This document shows, piece by piece, positions 33,366-41,926 of a DNA stretch of 64,000 bases; within the stretch, counting starts at the first letter, position 1, and each line of letters starts with the position of its first letter. Position numbers and translations under genes: made by a program. The notes under the pieces were generated by a model, which made no database searches, was not told where the DNA came from, and saw only the letters and a program-made list of their open reading frames with translations. This stretch comes from Nitrosomonas ureae (GTDB lineage Bacteria > Pseudomonadota > Gammaproteobacteria > Burkholderiales > Nitrosomonadaceae), in contig NZ_CP013341.1 in assembly GCF_001455205.1 (NCBI RefSeq), positions 2,232,001-2,296,000 of the forward strand, written 5' to 3'.

Positions 33366-34514
33366 TTATTGCGGCTTGGGTTGCACGGCAACACCCGCTT
33401 TGATGTTGTCCTGATCAAAAGACATCAGAATTTGATCGCCTGCTTTCAAGCCGCCGCGCACTTCGGTAAAACTCCAATTGCTCAAACCGGTTTCCAGTGA
33501 CAGCTCGGTTAACCGATGATTGTCATCCACCTTCCAGACTTTATTATTTTGCCGGATGGCCTGCGTGGGTATACGCACTACATTTTCCTTGCGTTTAAGA
33601 ATCACTTCAACATCGGCACTGTAACCCACCAGCAAAGCATCTGCAGGGGTATGCAGAAAATCCACTTTGATATCCACGGTGCGTGCTTGTTTCTCGATTT
33701 CAGTGACATACGGTGCAATGCGCCGGATTCTTCCGGGAAATACTTTCTCAGGCATGGCATCAAGCGTGATACGTGCTTCCTGTCCCACCTTAATTTTGGG
33801 CGCATCGACTTCATCCATTGGCGCGGTGACATACAGGCAATTGTCGTCAATCAGATCAATTGTCGGCGGGGTAGGGATGCCAGGTGGTGAGGGCGTAGTG
33901 AATTCGCCCAGTTCACCGGAAATTTTTCCAATTACACCGGAGAATGGGGCAGTGATGATGGTGCGGTCAATCCCGGCCTGGGATACGTGGATCTGCGCTT
34001 TGGCGCGCTTGATGTCGGATATGGCCGCTTCGCAACTGGCCTGACGGGAACGTGCGTTGGCATGAGCATCGTCGAACCGCTGCGAACTGACAAAGCCCTG
34101 TTCGACCAACTGTTGCGTACGGATTGATTCACGCTGAGCGTTCTCCGCCAGGATACAGGTTTCGCGACGGCGATCCTGCGCCATGGTGAGTTGACGTTGC
34201 GCCAGTTCGCGCTGCGCCTTTAAATCCTGATTCCATAACTCCAGCAGAACCTGACCCTTTTGCACATGATCGCCTTCTTTTACCCGGATTTTTACAATCT
34301 TCCCACCGGTTATGGGTGCTAGATTGGATCGCTGGCAGGATTTGACCGTCCCTGCACGCGTGTTGACTATCGTTGCTTCCACATCGCCTGAAGTGATGAC
34401 GGCCAACTCCACTTCCAATGGTTTTGGCCGGGTGTAATGCCAGCTTGCAAGCGCAATCGCGCTTGCCACGGCGATAAATACGATCAGGCGTAGCGCTTTG
34501 TTAACGGGTCGCAT
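33366..34514 (-). CDS. HlyD/MacA-type membrane fusion protein
   Basis: This 382-residue periplasmic adaptor has an N-terminal anchor (RLIVFIAVASAIALASW). A biotinyl-lipoyl-like segment (VEGDHVQKGQVLLELWNQDL pattern near 75-95), a coiled-coil hairpin (about 96-170) and beta-barrel regions (PFSGVIGKISGELGEFTTP and after) follow. It links the inner-membrane ABC permease with an outer-membrane channel, probably a TolC-like protein encoded elsewhere. It is the first gene of the export operon and divergent from the MutS-like gene, sharing a 138-base intergenic region. Confidence 0.9.
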   Translation of the reverse strand: MRPVNKALRLIVFIAVASAIALASWHYTRPKPLEVELAVITSGDVEATIVNTRAGTVKSCQRSNLAPITGGKIVKIRVKEGDHVQKGQVLLELWNQDLKAQRELAQRQLTMAQDRRRETCILAENAQRESIRTQQLVEQGFVSSQRFDDAHANARSRQASCEAAISDIKRAKAQIHVSQAGIDRTIITAPFSGVIGKISGELGEFTTPSPPGIPTPPTIDLIDDNCLYVTAPMDEVDAPKIKVGQEARITLDAMPEKVFPGRIRRIAPYVTEIEKQARTVDIKVDFLHTPADALLVGYSADVEVILKRKENVVRIPTQAIRQNNKVWKVDDNHRLTELSLETGLSNWSFTEVRGGLKAGDQILMSFDQDNIKAGVAVQPKPQ

Positions 34515-34652
34515 CGTAAGAAATACTGTGCGAGTGAGCAGGAAATGTCATTGTGTTGTGTTTCATTGCAAATATGCGTATTTTACACGTTCAGGCAGCC
34601 TTGCTTGCTGGCAACCCATAAAAACCGAAAAAACCTTAAACAGACTTTCCGT

Positions 34653-36287
34653 ATGATTGATATTTGGCGCAAAAAATTTATCTTATCCGATTCCGAGCAA
34701 CCCACGACGGTGGAAGCTATCCGTCCTACCGAAAGCAATTACGAAGTACTGGATGCGAAAACCTTTGAAGCGATTGAAGCAGAGACCTTGTTTCATACGA
34801 TCAATCAAACCCAAACTGAATCCGGCCGACTGACGCTGTATCGCTCCATTGCCCGCCCGAATCAGAATGCGGAAATATTGCAGCAGAAACAGATGGCATT
34901 ACTTGAGATGGAGTCGGATCCGCAATTGTATGATGCAATCACGAAATTTGTGAGCAAAGCGACTTCCGGAGAAAAATCATTGAAATATCTGTTATATGGC
35001 GAATTTGTTGGTGGGCTGACGACCGAGGAGCCGAGCAGCCGTACCGATAAACTGGAATTCGGCGGCTATGGCTATCGGCAATACGTGGATGGAACCGAAT
35101 TTGCCGTGGATCTGGTTGAAGGCGCTGCACAAATTCCGCAGCCACAGTCTGCTTATTTGCGCGCGCTGCTGGATGCCTTCCGTGATTTCGGCCGATCGCG
35201 CACCTATGCATTAATGAAAGGCCCGGTTTATGTTTCCGGCAGCAAGTTTAAAAGCAAAAAAGAAAAATCGGTCTTTGATCTATTTTCACGCTTCAGGCCT
35301 TCATTGTTTAAACTTATCCCGATAGCGATTTTCTTTGCCGCGTCGTACGGTATTCTGTTTTTCTTTGAAAACTTCATGCCGCAGTTCAATGTGTCTTACA
35401 TCGGTTATGGCATTTTGGCGCTCACGGTGCCGGTGTTTCCGATCCTGCTGCTGGCGATGGGCGTATCCGATCGCGATTCGATCATTTACCCCTTGCGCAA
35501 GCAATTCCGCGAAAGCCCCGATCTGCCCAAAGCTATTGAGGCCCTTGGCATGCTGGATGAATTATTGTCTTTTTGCCGCTATGGTCAGTCGCTTACTGGC
35601 GACAAAGTATTGCCGCAAATTCTTGATGAGAAGCAGCACCGCCTAACCGTCAGTCAGGCCCGGAATCCGTTGCTGGTACGAACCATTCCTGATTATGTAC
35701 CGAACGATATCCACCTCGATCAGGCAGGTCGCGTGCTGATCATCACCGGCCCGAATAGTGGCGGAAAAACGGCGTATTGCAAGGCCGTGGTGCAAATTCA
35801 ACTGCTCGGGCAAATCGGCTGCTATATCCCCGCCACGCAAGGACAACTGGTTCCGGCCGAACGTCTCTATTATCAAGTGCCTGACCCAGGCCAGCTCAGC
35901 GCCGCAATGGGACGTTTCGGTCATGAACTGCAGCGTACCAAGGAGATTTTCTTTAATGCCACACCACTCAGTCTGGTGATATTGGATGAATTATCCGAAG
36001 GCACGACGTTTGAAGAAAAAATGACGATCTCGGAATATATCCTGAAAGGATTCCATAAACTCGGTGCCAGCACTTTGCTGGTCACGCACAATCACGAACT
36101 GTGCGAATTGTTGCAGAAAGACGGTATTGGCCGCTATCTGCAAGTAGAATTCATGTCGCAAGGTCCGACACATCGCCTGATTGAAGGCATTTCCAAAGTA
36201 AGTCATGCCGATCGTGTTGCGAGTGCAATTGGGTTTAGTCAGAAAGATGTGGAAGCGCATTTGCAAAAGCAGGAGAGCGTAAGATGA
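34653..36287 (+). CDS. MutS-like ATPase with two membrane segments
   Basis: This 544-residue protein has a C-terminal MutS-family ATPase: Walker A TGPNSGGKTAYCK (about 365-377), Walker B LVILDELSEGT (about 441-451) and a later VTHNHEL. A MutS-III-like helical region lies at about 30-200. Unusually, two hydrophobic segments (LIPIAIFFAASYGILFFF and ILALTVPVFPILLLAMGV, about 218-270) interrupt the middle. The mismatch-binding and connector domains are absent, so it is not a classical repair protein. I start at 34653; the longer frame to 34545 reads a non-protein-like Cys-rich stretch. No strong ribosome binding site is visible. Confidence 0.82.
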   Translation: MIDIWRKKFILSDSEQPTTVEAIRPTESNYEVLDAKTFEAIEAETLFHTINQTQTESGRLTLYRSIARPNQNAEILQQKQMALLEMESDPQLYDAITKFVSKATSGEKSLKYLLYGEFVGGLTTEEPSSRTDKLEFGGYGYRQYVDGTEFAVDLVEGAAQIPQPQSAYLRALLDAFRDFGRSRTYALMKGPVYVSGSKFKSKKEKSVFDLFSRFRPSLFKLIPIAIFFAASYGILFFFENFMPQFNVSYIGYGILALTVPVFPILLLAMGVSDRDSIIYPLRKQFRESPDLPKAIEALGMLDELLSFCRYGQSLTGDKVLPQILDEKQHRLTVSQARNPLLVRTIPDYVPNDIHLDQAGRVLIITGPNSGGKTAYCKAVVQIQLLGQIGCYIPATQGQLVPAERLYYQVPDPGQLSAAMGRFGHELQRTKEIFFNATPLSLVILDELSEGTTFEEKMTISEYILKGFHKLGASTLLVTHNHELCELLQKDGIGRYLQVEFMSQGPTHRLIEGISKVSHADRVASAIGFSQKDVEAHLQKQESVR

Positions 36288-36316
36288 TGAAAGCTAAGTA
36301 TTGTTGGTTATAGACA

Positions 36317-37030
36317 ATGTCGGAGTTTAAAGTATTTCCCTTGAATACACGTGAAGATATCGTACGCTTTGAGCGTTGTTTTCTTTCTTATCTTGAGAAT
36401 CATGGAGGATACGCTATTCAACATATTTCATTGCTACGAACTTATGATGCACTTCAGAACACTCCTGATGGTGGCCGTATTTTCTCTGCTATATTAGGTA
36501 TTTCGATAAATCTAGGTTTGATTTGGTGTGATACAGCGGAAATGGGGCGATGTATCAATCAAGTAATTCAAGTGGATTTTGCAGATCTTAGTGAATCGGA
36601 GGCAACTCAGAAATCATTTGAGCTGAGAATGAAACTACATCATTACTCTAATGCATATATATTTCGATATCGTAGCTTATGGGATAAGATCATGGGGTTA
36701 TTTGTTTTAGTTTTAGCGCCAACTGAATATGAGAAATTTTGTAGTGCTAATAGTAAGAAAAGATTTTTTGCGAAGATTGCTAGGAATGGTGCCATGCTTT
36801 CATACGAAATTGTCGAGCAGATTCAATCTGCAATACAAAAATTCGATGATATGTTTCGTACAGCTGAAGCGCACGGAACAGGTTTTTTGCGAAAATCTTC
36901 GTTTGTTTGGACAGAATTAGAAACTATGGATCAATTAAAACTTATAGATTACTGGAATCTACTTAATCAAATAGCTCATATTATTGGAGAGCTTTTTGAT
37001 CATCATAAGAGAATTATAGATGAAAATTGA
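36317..37030 (+). CDS. Hypothetical protein downstream of the MutS-like gene
   Basis: This 237-residue protein has no signal peptide and is likely mostly helical. Conserved-looking elements include NAYIFRYRSLWDKIMGLFVL (about 112-131) and an Arg/His-rich end (HHKRIIDEN). The pattern of a tyrosine- and arginine-containing helix followed by WDKIMG recalls HEPN-like helical proteins, but I cannot support that assignment. It starts 29 bases after the MutS-like gene and may be co-transcribed. Composition is more AT-rich than that gene, so it may have been acquired separately. Confidence 0.65.
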   Translation: MSEFKVFPLNTREDIVRFERCFLSYLENHGGYAIQHISLLRTYDALQNTPDGGRIFSAILGISINLGLIWCDTAEMGRCINQVIQVDFADLSESEATQKSFELRMKLHHYSNAYIFRYRSLWDKIMGLFVLVLAPTEYEKFCSANSKKRFFAKIARNGAMLSYEIVEQIQSAIQKFDDMFRTAEAHGTGFLRKSSFVWTELETMDQLKLIDYWNLLNQIAHIIGELFDHHKRIIDEN

Positions 37031-37185
37031 CAAGACTACTATTCTAGCTTGCTAAGTGCATATTTCTACTGGTCAGAAGATCACGAAGGATTCAATGACG
37101 TGATGTGCTGAGCAAGCCTAGATTGTGAGTTATCAGTATAAATACCTCCTGTCGCACATGCAAAAATGTCAGTTATCCTCAATGC

Positions 37186-38541
37186 CTAAAAAGGCAGCAA
37201 AAAGTCGAGTGAAAACAGGATCTGGTCTTTGTTTCCGTCGAACGGCCGGTATGCGCTGGTTTTATACGCATCGACCCTGTCATAGCGGATGTTCGGGCGG
37301 ATAGTGAGTTTTTTTAGCGCATTCCAGGTCAGCTTAAGCGTTTTGGCGGCTTTCCAATTTAAACCGAGCGTCATGGAATAATAATCGGCCGGGGTGATGG
37401 TGACGGTACTGAGGTTTCCGGCATAACTGACAGGGATGCCATTTACGACATTGGTGGCGGCGGCGATACGGAACGGGGAGGGGTTACGAAAGCCGTCTTC
37501 GTCACGATACCATTCGCCCCGGGCGCCAATGGATACATTATCGGTCAGATCATAGTATAGATGCATGAGCGCGCTAAACCATTCGGCATCCTTGATGACG
37601 TTGGTGTATTTTAGATTGTTCAGCAATACGCCGCCGGCATGGCCATAAACCTGGTGTAAAACCAGCAAGGTTTTGGGGGTGATTCTGTGCTTGAACACGA
37701 TATTGTAGAACCCCCAAATCTCACTGCTGCGCGCGGAGGTTTCGCCATAGGTTCCGGAAAGATGGAATGAAGTGGTTTGATTATCGCTGGTCCAGGTGAA
37801 TCCTCCTAATCCGCTCCAATTACTGAGGTGCCTATCCCAGCCTGCATCCCACCCACCTGTTGCGCTGCCTGTCAGCGGTCCCCCCATAATTTGCCAGTTT
37901 GGATTGACATAATACGTGGCGAGCATTCCCGTATGCGTGAAAGGCTCGCCGACGTTCAAAGTATATGCTCGCGTGTAGAAAAAATTATCGGGCGCTGGAA
38001 CAGTTTCGAAGCCGGTAGGCGTATAGAAGTGACCTAATTTTATGTTGAGCCCATTACCGGCAGGGACATAGGCTTCCAGATAGGTTTGCGGCAGAGCGAT
38101 GCCGTAGGTACGCGTAGAATCGCAGCATAGATTGAGATCCCACTCATTTCTTTTGAGTGGTGTTCCGTCATTGACATCGAAGGACGGCACGCCAAATGCC
38201 TGAGTGAAAATGGCATCGGTTCCGAACATAAAATCGAAACGCCCGCCAAAATCCCATGTTTTTCCTTCGGAAACAACCGAACGCCGCATAAACAGGTTAA
38301 ATTGATTCAACTGGAACCGATTGGCCTGGTCGGCAAAAATAACCGGGCCATTAAATCCCCCTGATTGGCTGGGATTGAGTGTTGCGCCGCCATGAATCCA
38401 GCCGCCAAATTCCAATTTGTGATGGGTGAGAAACTTTTTAAAGCTATTGGCACAAAGATTATCCGAATATATGGAACAGAAAAGGATGGCACTTGTCAGG
38501 GCACATATCAGCCATCCTGAGTATTTCATGCCATGTTTCAT
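37186..38541 (-). CDS. Outer-membrane beta-barrel porin (OmpL-like), copy A
   Basis: This 451-residue protein has a signal peptide (about residues 1-31). It is a beta-barrel throughout, with alternating Tyr/Trp/Phe strands, and ends in ...FSLDFLLPF, with the terminal Phe typical of barrel assembly. HGGATLNPSQSGG, TDAIFTQAFGVPSFD and CCDSTRTYGIALPQ are shared with its paralogue at 39173-40549, which is clearly a duplicate. It belongs to the porin-like (OmpL/Bbp2) family. It diverges from a small lipoprotein gene at 38721, whose homologue also sits by the second porin. Substrate unknown. Confidence 0.85.
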   Translation of the reverse strand: MKHGMKYSGWLICALTSAILFCSIYSDNLCANSFKKFLTHHKLEFGGWIHGGATLNPSQSGGFNGPVIFADQANRFQLNQFNLFMRRSVVSEGKTWDFGGRFDFMFGTDAIFTQAFGVPSFDVNDGTPLKRNEWDLNLCCDSTRTYGIALPQTYLEAYVPAGNGLNIKLGHFYTPTGFETVPAPDNFFYTRAYTLNVGEPFTHTGMLATYYVNPNWQIMGGPLTGSATGGWDAGWDRHLSNWSGLGGFTWTSDNQTTSFHLSGTYGETSARSSEIWGFYNIVFKHRITPKTLLVLHQVYGHAGGVLLNNLKYTNVIKDAEWFSALMHLYYDLTDNVSIGARGEWYRDEDGFRNPSPFRIAAATNVVNGIPVSYAGNLSTVTITPADYYSMTLGLNWKAAKTLKLTWNALKKLTIRPNIRYDRVDAYKTSAYRPFDGNKDQILFSLDFLLPF

Positions 38542-38623
38542 TTCAAGATATCTTTTAAATTAGCTTATTAGAGATGAGATTAAATTTGCCGTGAGTTTCG
38601 GAAAGATATTGTTTTCATTAAGG

Positions 38624-38640
38624 TTAATGGTTTCCATTAA
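38624..38640. promoter_or_regulatory. Inverted repeat in the divergent porin/lipoprotein promoter region
   Basis: TTAATGG-TTT-CCATTAA lies about midway between the divergent porin (38541) and lipoprotein (38721) starts. Position suggests an operator for a regulator of both genes; no regulator is identified. Confidence 0.35.
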
Positions 38641-38720
38641 TGAAAAACAAGGGTTTTCCCAATATACACGGAGTGCTGATCAAACTAAGATGGTGCCATA
38701 AGTTAGAGGAGGTATTCATT

Positions 38721-39122
38721 ATGAAAACATTAAAATTATCAGTAGGAATATTAACACTGATTATTCTGAGCGCTTGTGCCCAAATGAATGCATCGCTGAT
38801 TGCGCCAACAGGTATTGCAAATAATGATCACGAGGCCTTGGCCCATTATTATGAAACAGTAGCTGAAGAGGCGAGGTCAAATCTGCAGAAAAATAAAAGG
38901 ATTCTTGCGGCATACGAAGCGCGTCCCTACTATTATGGAAGAAGAGGCTTGGATTTGCAGTCACATACTTCTGCGAATATTCGCGCCCATGAAAAGACAT
39001 TGCAAGAGAGTCTGAGATTTGCCGAATTTCATAAAAGAATGGCGACGAAACAACACGATGATTCAATTAATAAAGCCAAGGTTAGGTCGGGCCCAAAGCT
39101 TGCGCTGGATGATCTGGAATAA
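38721..39122 (+). CDS. Small lipoprotein, paralogue A of a porin-linked family
   Basis: This 133-residue lipoprotein has lipobox LSAC (Cys16). The mature part is helical and contains a repeat-like motif shared with the lipoprotein at 40679-41143: DHEALAHYYETVAEEA, YEARPYYYGRRG and SHTSANIRAHE. The start at 38721 is supported by GAGGAGGTATTCATT; an upstream in-frame ATG at 38640 has none. It diverges from porin copy A. Each porin has one such lipoprotein beside it, which suggests an accessory role at the outer membrane. Confidence 0.82.
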   Translation: MKTLKLSVGILTLIILSACAQMNASLIAPTGIANNDHEALAHYYETVAEEARSNLQKNKRILAAYEARPYYYGRRGLDLQSHTSANIRAHEKTLQESLRFAEFHKRMATKQHDDSINKAKVRSGPKLALDDLE

Positions 39123-39172
39123 TTAATTTTTCGAATGATATTTGCATTTTATCCTTTTTAAGATGTGTGTCC

Positions 39173-40549
39173 CTAAAATGGGATTACGAAATCGAGTGAG
39201 AATAGAATTTGATCTTTATTGCCGGCAAAGGGTCGATAAGCGGTTGTATGCAAAGCATCGACCCTGTCATAGCGGATATTGGGGCGGATGTTGAGCTTTT
39301 TTAACGCCTCCGATTGAAGTTTCAATGTTTTTGCAGCTTTCCAGTTTAAACCGATGGTAGCAGCATAGTAGTCGGCCGGGGTAATAGTGACACTGCTGAT
39401 ATTGCCGGCATAGCTGGTGGCCACACCGTTTACGATATTGGTTGCCGCAGCAACCCGGAAAGGGGAGGGATTGCGGAATCCATCCCGGTCACGGAACCAT
39501 TCTCCACGTACACCAATCGATAAATTGTCAGTAAGATCATGGTATAGGTGTGTTACAAAACCAATCCATTCAGCATTTTTTACTACATTCGTGTATTTCA
39601 AATTATTTAATAAAACGTCACCGGCATAACCATGAACATGATGCAGTACCAGCAGCGTTTTTGGATTTATTTTGTGTTGAAATACAATATTGTACATTCC
39701 CCATGACTCGTCACTGCGTGTTGAAATTTTGCCATAAGTGCCGGTAACGTTGAGCGAGGTGGCCTGATTATCGCTAGTCCAGGTAATACCCGCAACACCT
39801 CCCCAATTACCTAATTGTTTATCCCATCCGCTATCCCAACCACCTGTTGCACTGCCGGTGACCGCACTCCCTGAGACGGACCAATTATTGTTGACGATAT
39901 AGTTGGCTTGGAGGCCGGTATGTGTGAAGGGTTCTCCGGCATTAAAGGAGTAGGCACGGGTATAGAAGAAATTATCCGGTGCTGGGATGGTTTCAAAACC
40001 GGTCGGTGAGTAAAAATGCCCTGCTTTTAGATTGATTCCGTTTTTTCCTATGGGTACATGCACTTCCAAGTAAGCTTGGGGAAGTGCAATGCCATAAGTG
40101 CGCGTTGAAGAACAGCATAGATTGAGATCCCAGTTATTGCGATTGAGAGGCTCTCCAGAATTCACATCGAAAGTTGGTACACCAAAGGCTTGCGTGAAGA
40201 TCGCATCGGTTCCAAATAAAAAGTCAAAACGTCCGCCAAAATCCCATTTTCTGGTTTCGGATATTACCGGGCGTTGCAGAAACAAATTGAATTGATTTAA
40301 TTGGAATCGATTAGCCTGGTCAGCAAAAGCAACAGGGCCATTATAACCCCCTGCTTGACTGGGGTTTAAAGTCGCGCCGCCATGAATCCAACCACCGAGC
40401 TCTATACGGCTATCTTTAAAATGTTTCTTTAAATTATTTGCGTAAGGAGTAGTTGCATATGTAAAGAAAAGAAACGTACTTCCTAATGTGAAAACAATTA
40501 ATAACCTTTTCAGGAATTTCTTTTTAGAGTGATGGTACGATTCATTCAT
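39173..40549 (-). CDS. Outer-membrane beta-barrel porin (OmpL-like), copy B
   Basis: This 458-residue paralogue of the porin at 37186-38541 shares most of its sequence, including GGWIHGGATLNPSQ, TRTYGIALPQ, FYTRAY and the terminal LDFVIPF. It has a signal peptide (about 1-34). The ATG at 40549 has no Shine-Dalgarno site, and a 21-bp perfect hairpin stands 16 bases upstream. It follows the lipoprotein gene at 40679-41143 in the same direction, so it may be expressed from that promoter through the hairpin. Confidence 0.85.
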   Translation of the reverse strand: MNESYHHSKKKFLKRLLIVFTLGSTFLFFTYATTPYANNLKKHFKDSRIELGGWIHGGATLNPSQAGGYNGPVAFADQANRFQLNQFNLFLQRPVISETRKWDFGGRFDFLFGTDAIFTQAFGVPTFDVNSGEPLNRNNWDLNLCCSSTRTYGIALPQAYLEVHVPIGKNGINLKAGHFYSPTGFETIPAPDNFFYTRAYSFNAGEPFTHTGLQANYIVNNNWSVSGSAVTGSATGGWDSGWDKQLGNWGGVAGITWTSDNQATSLNVTGTYGKISTRSDESWGMYNIVFQHKINPKTLLVLHHVHGYAGDVLLNNLKYTNVVKNAEWIGFVTHLYHDLTDNLSIGVRGEWFRDRDGFRNPSPFRVAAATNIVNGVATSYAGNISSVTITPADYYAATIGLNWKAAKTLKLQSEALKKLNIRPNIRYDRVDALHTTAYRPFAGNKDQILFSLDFVIPF

Positions 40550-40565
40550 ACATACAAATATAAAT

Positions 40566-40613
40566 TGCCAAAGGCACGGAGAATGTTACTGTACATTCTC
40601 CGTGCCTTTGGCA
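40566..40613 (-). terminator. Perfect 21-bp hairpin between lipoprotein and porin genes
   Basis: Stem 40566-40586 pairs perfectly with 40593-40613 across a 6-base loop (TACTGT). On the minus strand it is followed by AATTTATATTTG, only 16 bases before the porin ATG. It could be an intercistronic terminator or attenuator, or a stem that sets the relative amounts of lipoprotein and porin mRNA. Confidence 0.65.
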
Positions 40614-40678
40614 TTCTTAAAGGCGATATTAGTTCATAAATCTAATTATAAATATGCCCGCTCGATAGCAACGATGTG

Positions 40679-41143
40679 TTAATTTCTTTTTAAGTTTTCA
40701 GTCTCACTGAGTCTGGCCTTAATTTTAGGGTTGTTTACTAGTTCCGGTCTGTCAACAGATTTTGCATATTCATTTCTTTGAAGTTCTGCAACGATCTTGC
40801 GATGATAACCTGCATGATTAATGGCTTCTGATGCTTCCTGCTCATAGTAACGGATATTTGCCAGTGTGTGTGACCTATAATCCTGCCCACGCCTGCCATA
40901 GTGTTGACTATGATTTTCATATTCTTCCAGTAATTTTCTTTTTTCTTCAGCTTTTACGGTCATTTCATTGGCCAGCTTATCGTAGTAATTAATCAGATTT
41001 TCGTGATCATTGACTGTTTTGGCTTCCGATATAATTTTTCCGCTTTCCGTATTCTGTGCTTCCATTGGGCTTAACTGCGCACAGGCAACTAATATAGAAA
41101 GCATCGGTAAAACTACAAGATATTTTCCAAATTTGATATTCAT
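40679..41143 (-). CDS. Small lipoprotein, paralogue B of a porin-linked family
   Basis: This 154-residue lipoprotein has lipobox LVAC (Cys21) and a helical mature region. DHENLINYYDKLANEM, YENHSQHYGRRGQD and SHTLANIRYYE align with the lipoprotein at 38721-39122. It lies 129 bases upstream of porin copy B in the same direction. No catalytic motif is seen; an outer-membrane accessory or periplasmic adaptor role is guessed from the repeated pairing with porins. Confidence 0.82.
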   Translation of the reverse strand: MNIKFGKYLVVLPMLSILVACAQLSPMEAQNTESGKIISEAKTVNDHENLINYYDKLANEMTVKAEEKRKLLEEYENHSQHYGRRGQDYRSHTLANIRYYEQEASEAINHAGYHRKIVAELQRNEYAKSVDRPELVNNPKIKARLSETENLKRN

Positions 41144-41268
41144 GATATTAAAACTCCCAAATGGATTGACACATGTGCGTATCCTACGAGAATCAATATT
41201 GAAATGATATTGGGGAATCCATTGTTTTGAGGTAAGGGAAACCCCTAGATTGAATCAAGTGATGTGGT

Positions 41269-41925
41269 TCAGTGTTCTTCGGAAATCCAACGTGTGGCGT
41301 AGCGGATTAAGTCGGCGCCATCTTTTAAATGCAGTTTGACCCGGATATTGAAACGATGCGTTTCAATGGTTTTAATGCTGCGGCACAGCAATTTTGCAAT
41401 TTCTTGACTGCTGTGCCCCTGTCCAATCAAGTGGAGTACTTCAAATTCGCTGGGAGTAAGTGTATTGATCAGCTGCTCGGGCTCGGAGTGACCAGAGGCG
41501 ATACGTTTCAACAATTTCTCATGCATTTGCTGGCTCAAATAAACGTTACCCTTAAGTACTTCATGAATCGCCGCCAGCAATATTTCGCCCGGTTCTTGTT
41601 TCATCACATAGCCACGCGCGCCGGCGCGTAAAGCGCGCTCTGCATACACTGATTCATCATGCATGGAGACAAATAGGACGGGAAGTGTAGGTATCAGTGC
41701 ATGCATACTTTTAATCACTTCAAAACCGGATACGGTTTTAAGCGTGACATCCAATAAAACAATATCAACAGGTTCATTTTTCTTCAGTATTGCCAATGCC
41801 TCGTTGCCATCACCGGCTTCGGCAATTACTTCCATATCGGATTCCATGTTGATCATCATCGCCATGCCATGCCTTAACATGGCATGGTCATCCACTAACA
41901 TTACTTTTATTTTATTTGTAGACAT
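41269..41925 (-). CDS. NarL/LuxR-family response regulator
   Basis: This 218-residue regulator has an N-terminal receiver (D12, D13, phospho-acceptor D59 in VLLDVTL, K109) and a C-terminal LuxR helix-turn-helix (EFEVLHLIGQGHSSQEIAKL, about 158-177, then SIKTIETHRFNIRVKL). It starts 1 base after the kinase gene stops, so the pair is co-transcribed. The cognate signal is unknown. It probably activates or represses by binding as a dimer after phosphorylation. Confidence 0.93.
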   Translation of the reverse strand: MSTNKIKVMLVDDHAMLRHGMAMMINMESDMEVIAEAGDGNEALAILKKNEPVDIVLLDVTLKTVSGFEVIKSMHALIPTLPVLFVSMHDESVYAERALRAGARGYVMKQEPGEILLAAIHEVLKGNVYLSQQMHEKLLKRIASGHSEPEQLINTLTPSEFEVLHLIGQGHSSQEIAKLLCRSIKTIETHRFNIRVKLHLKDGADLIRYATRWISEEH

Positions 41926-41926
41926 T

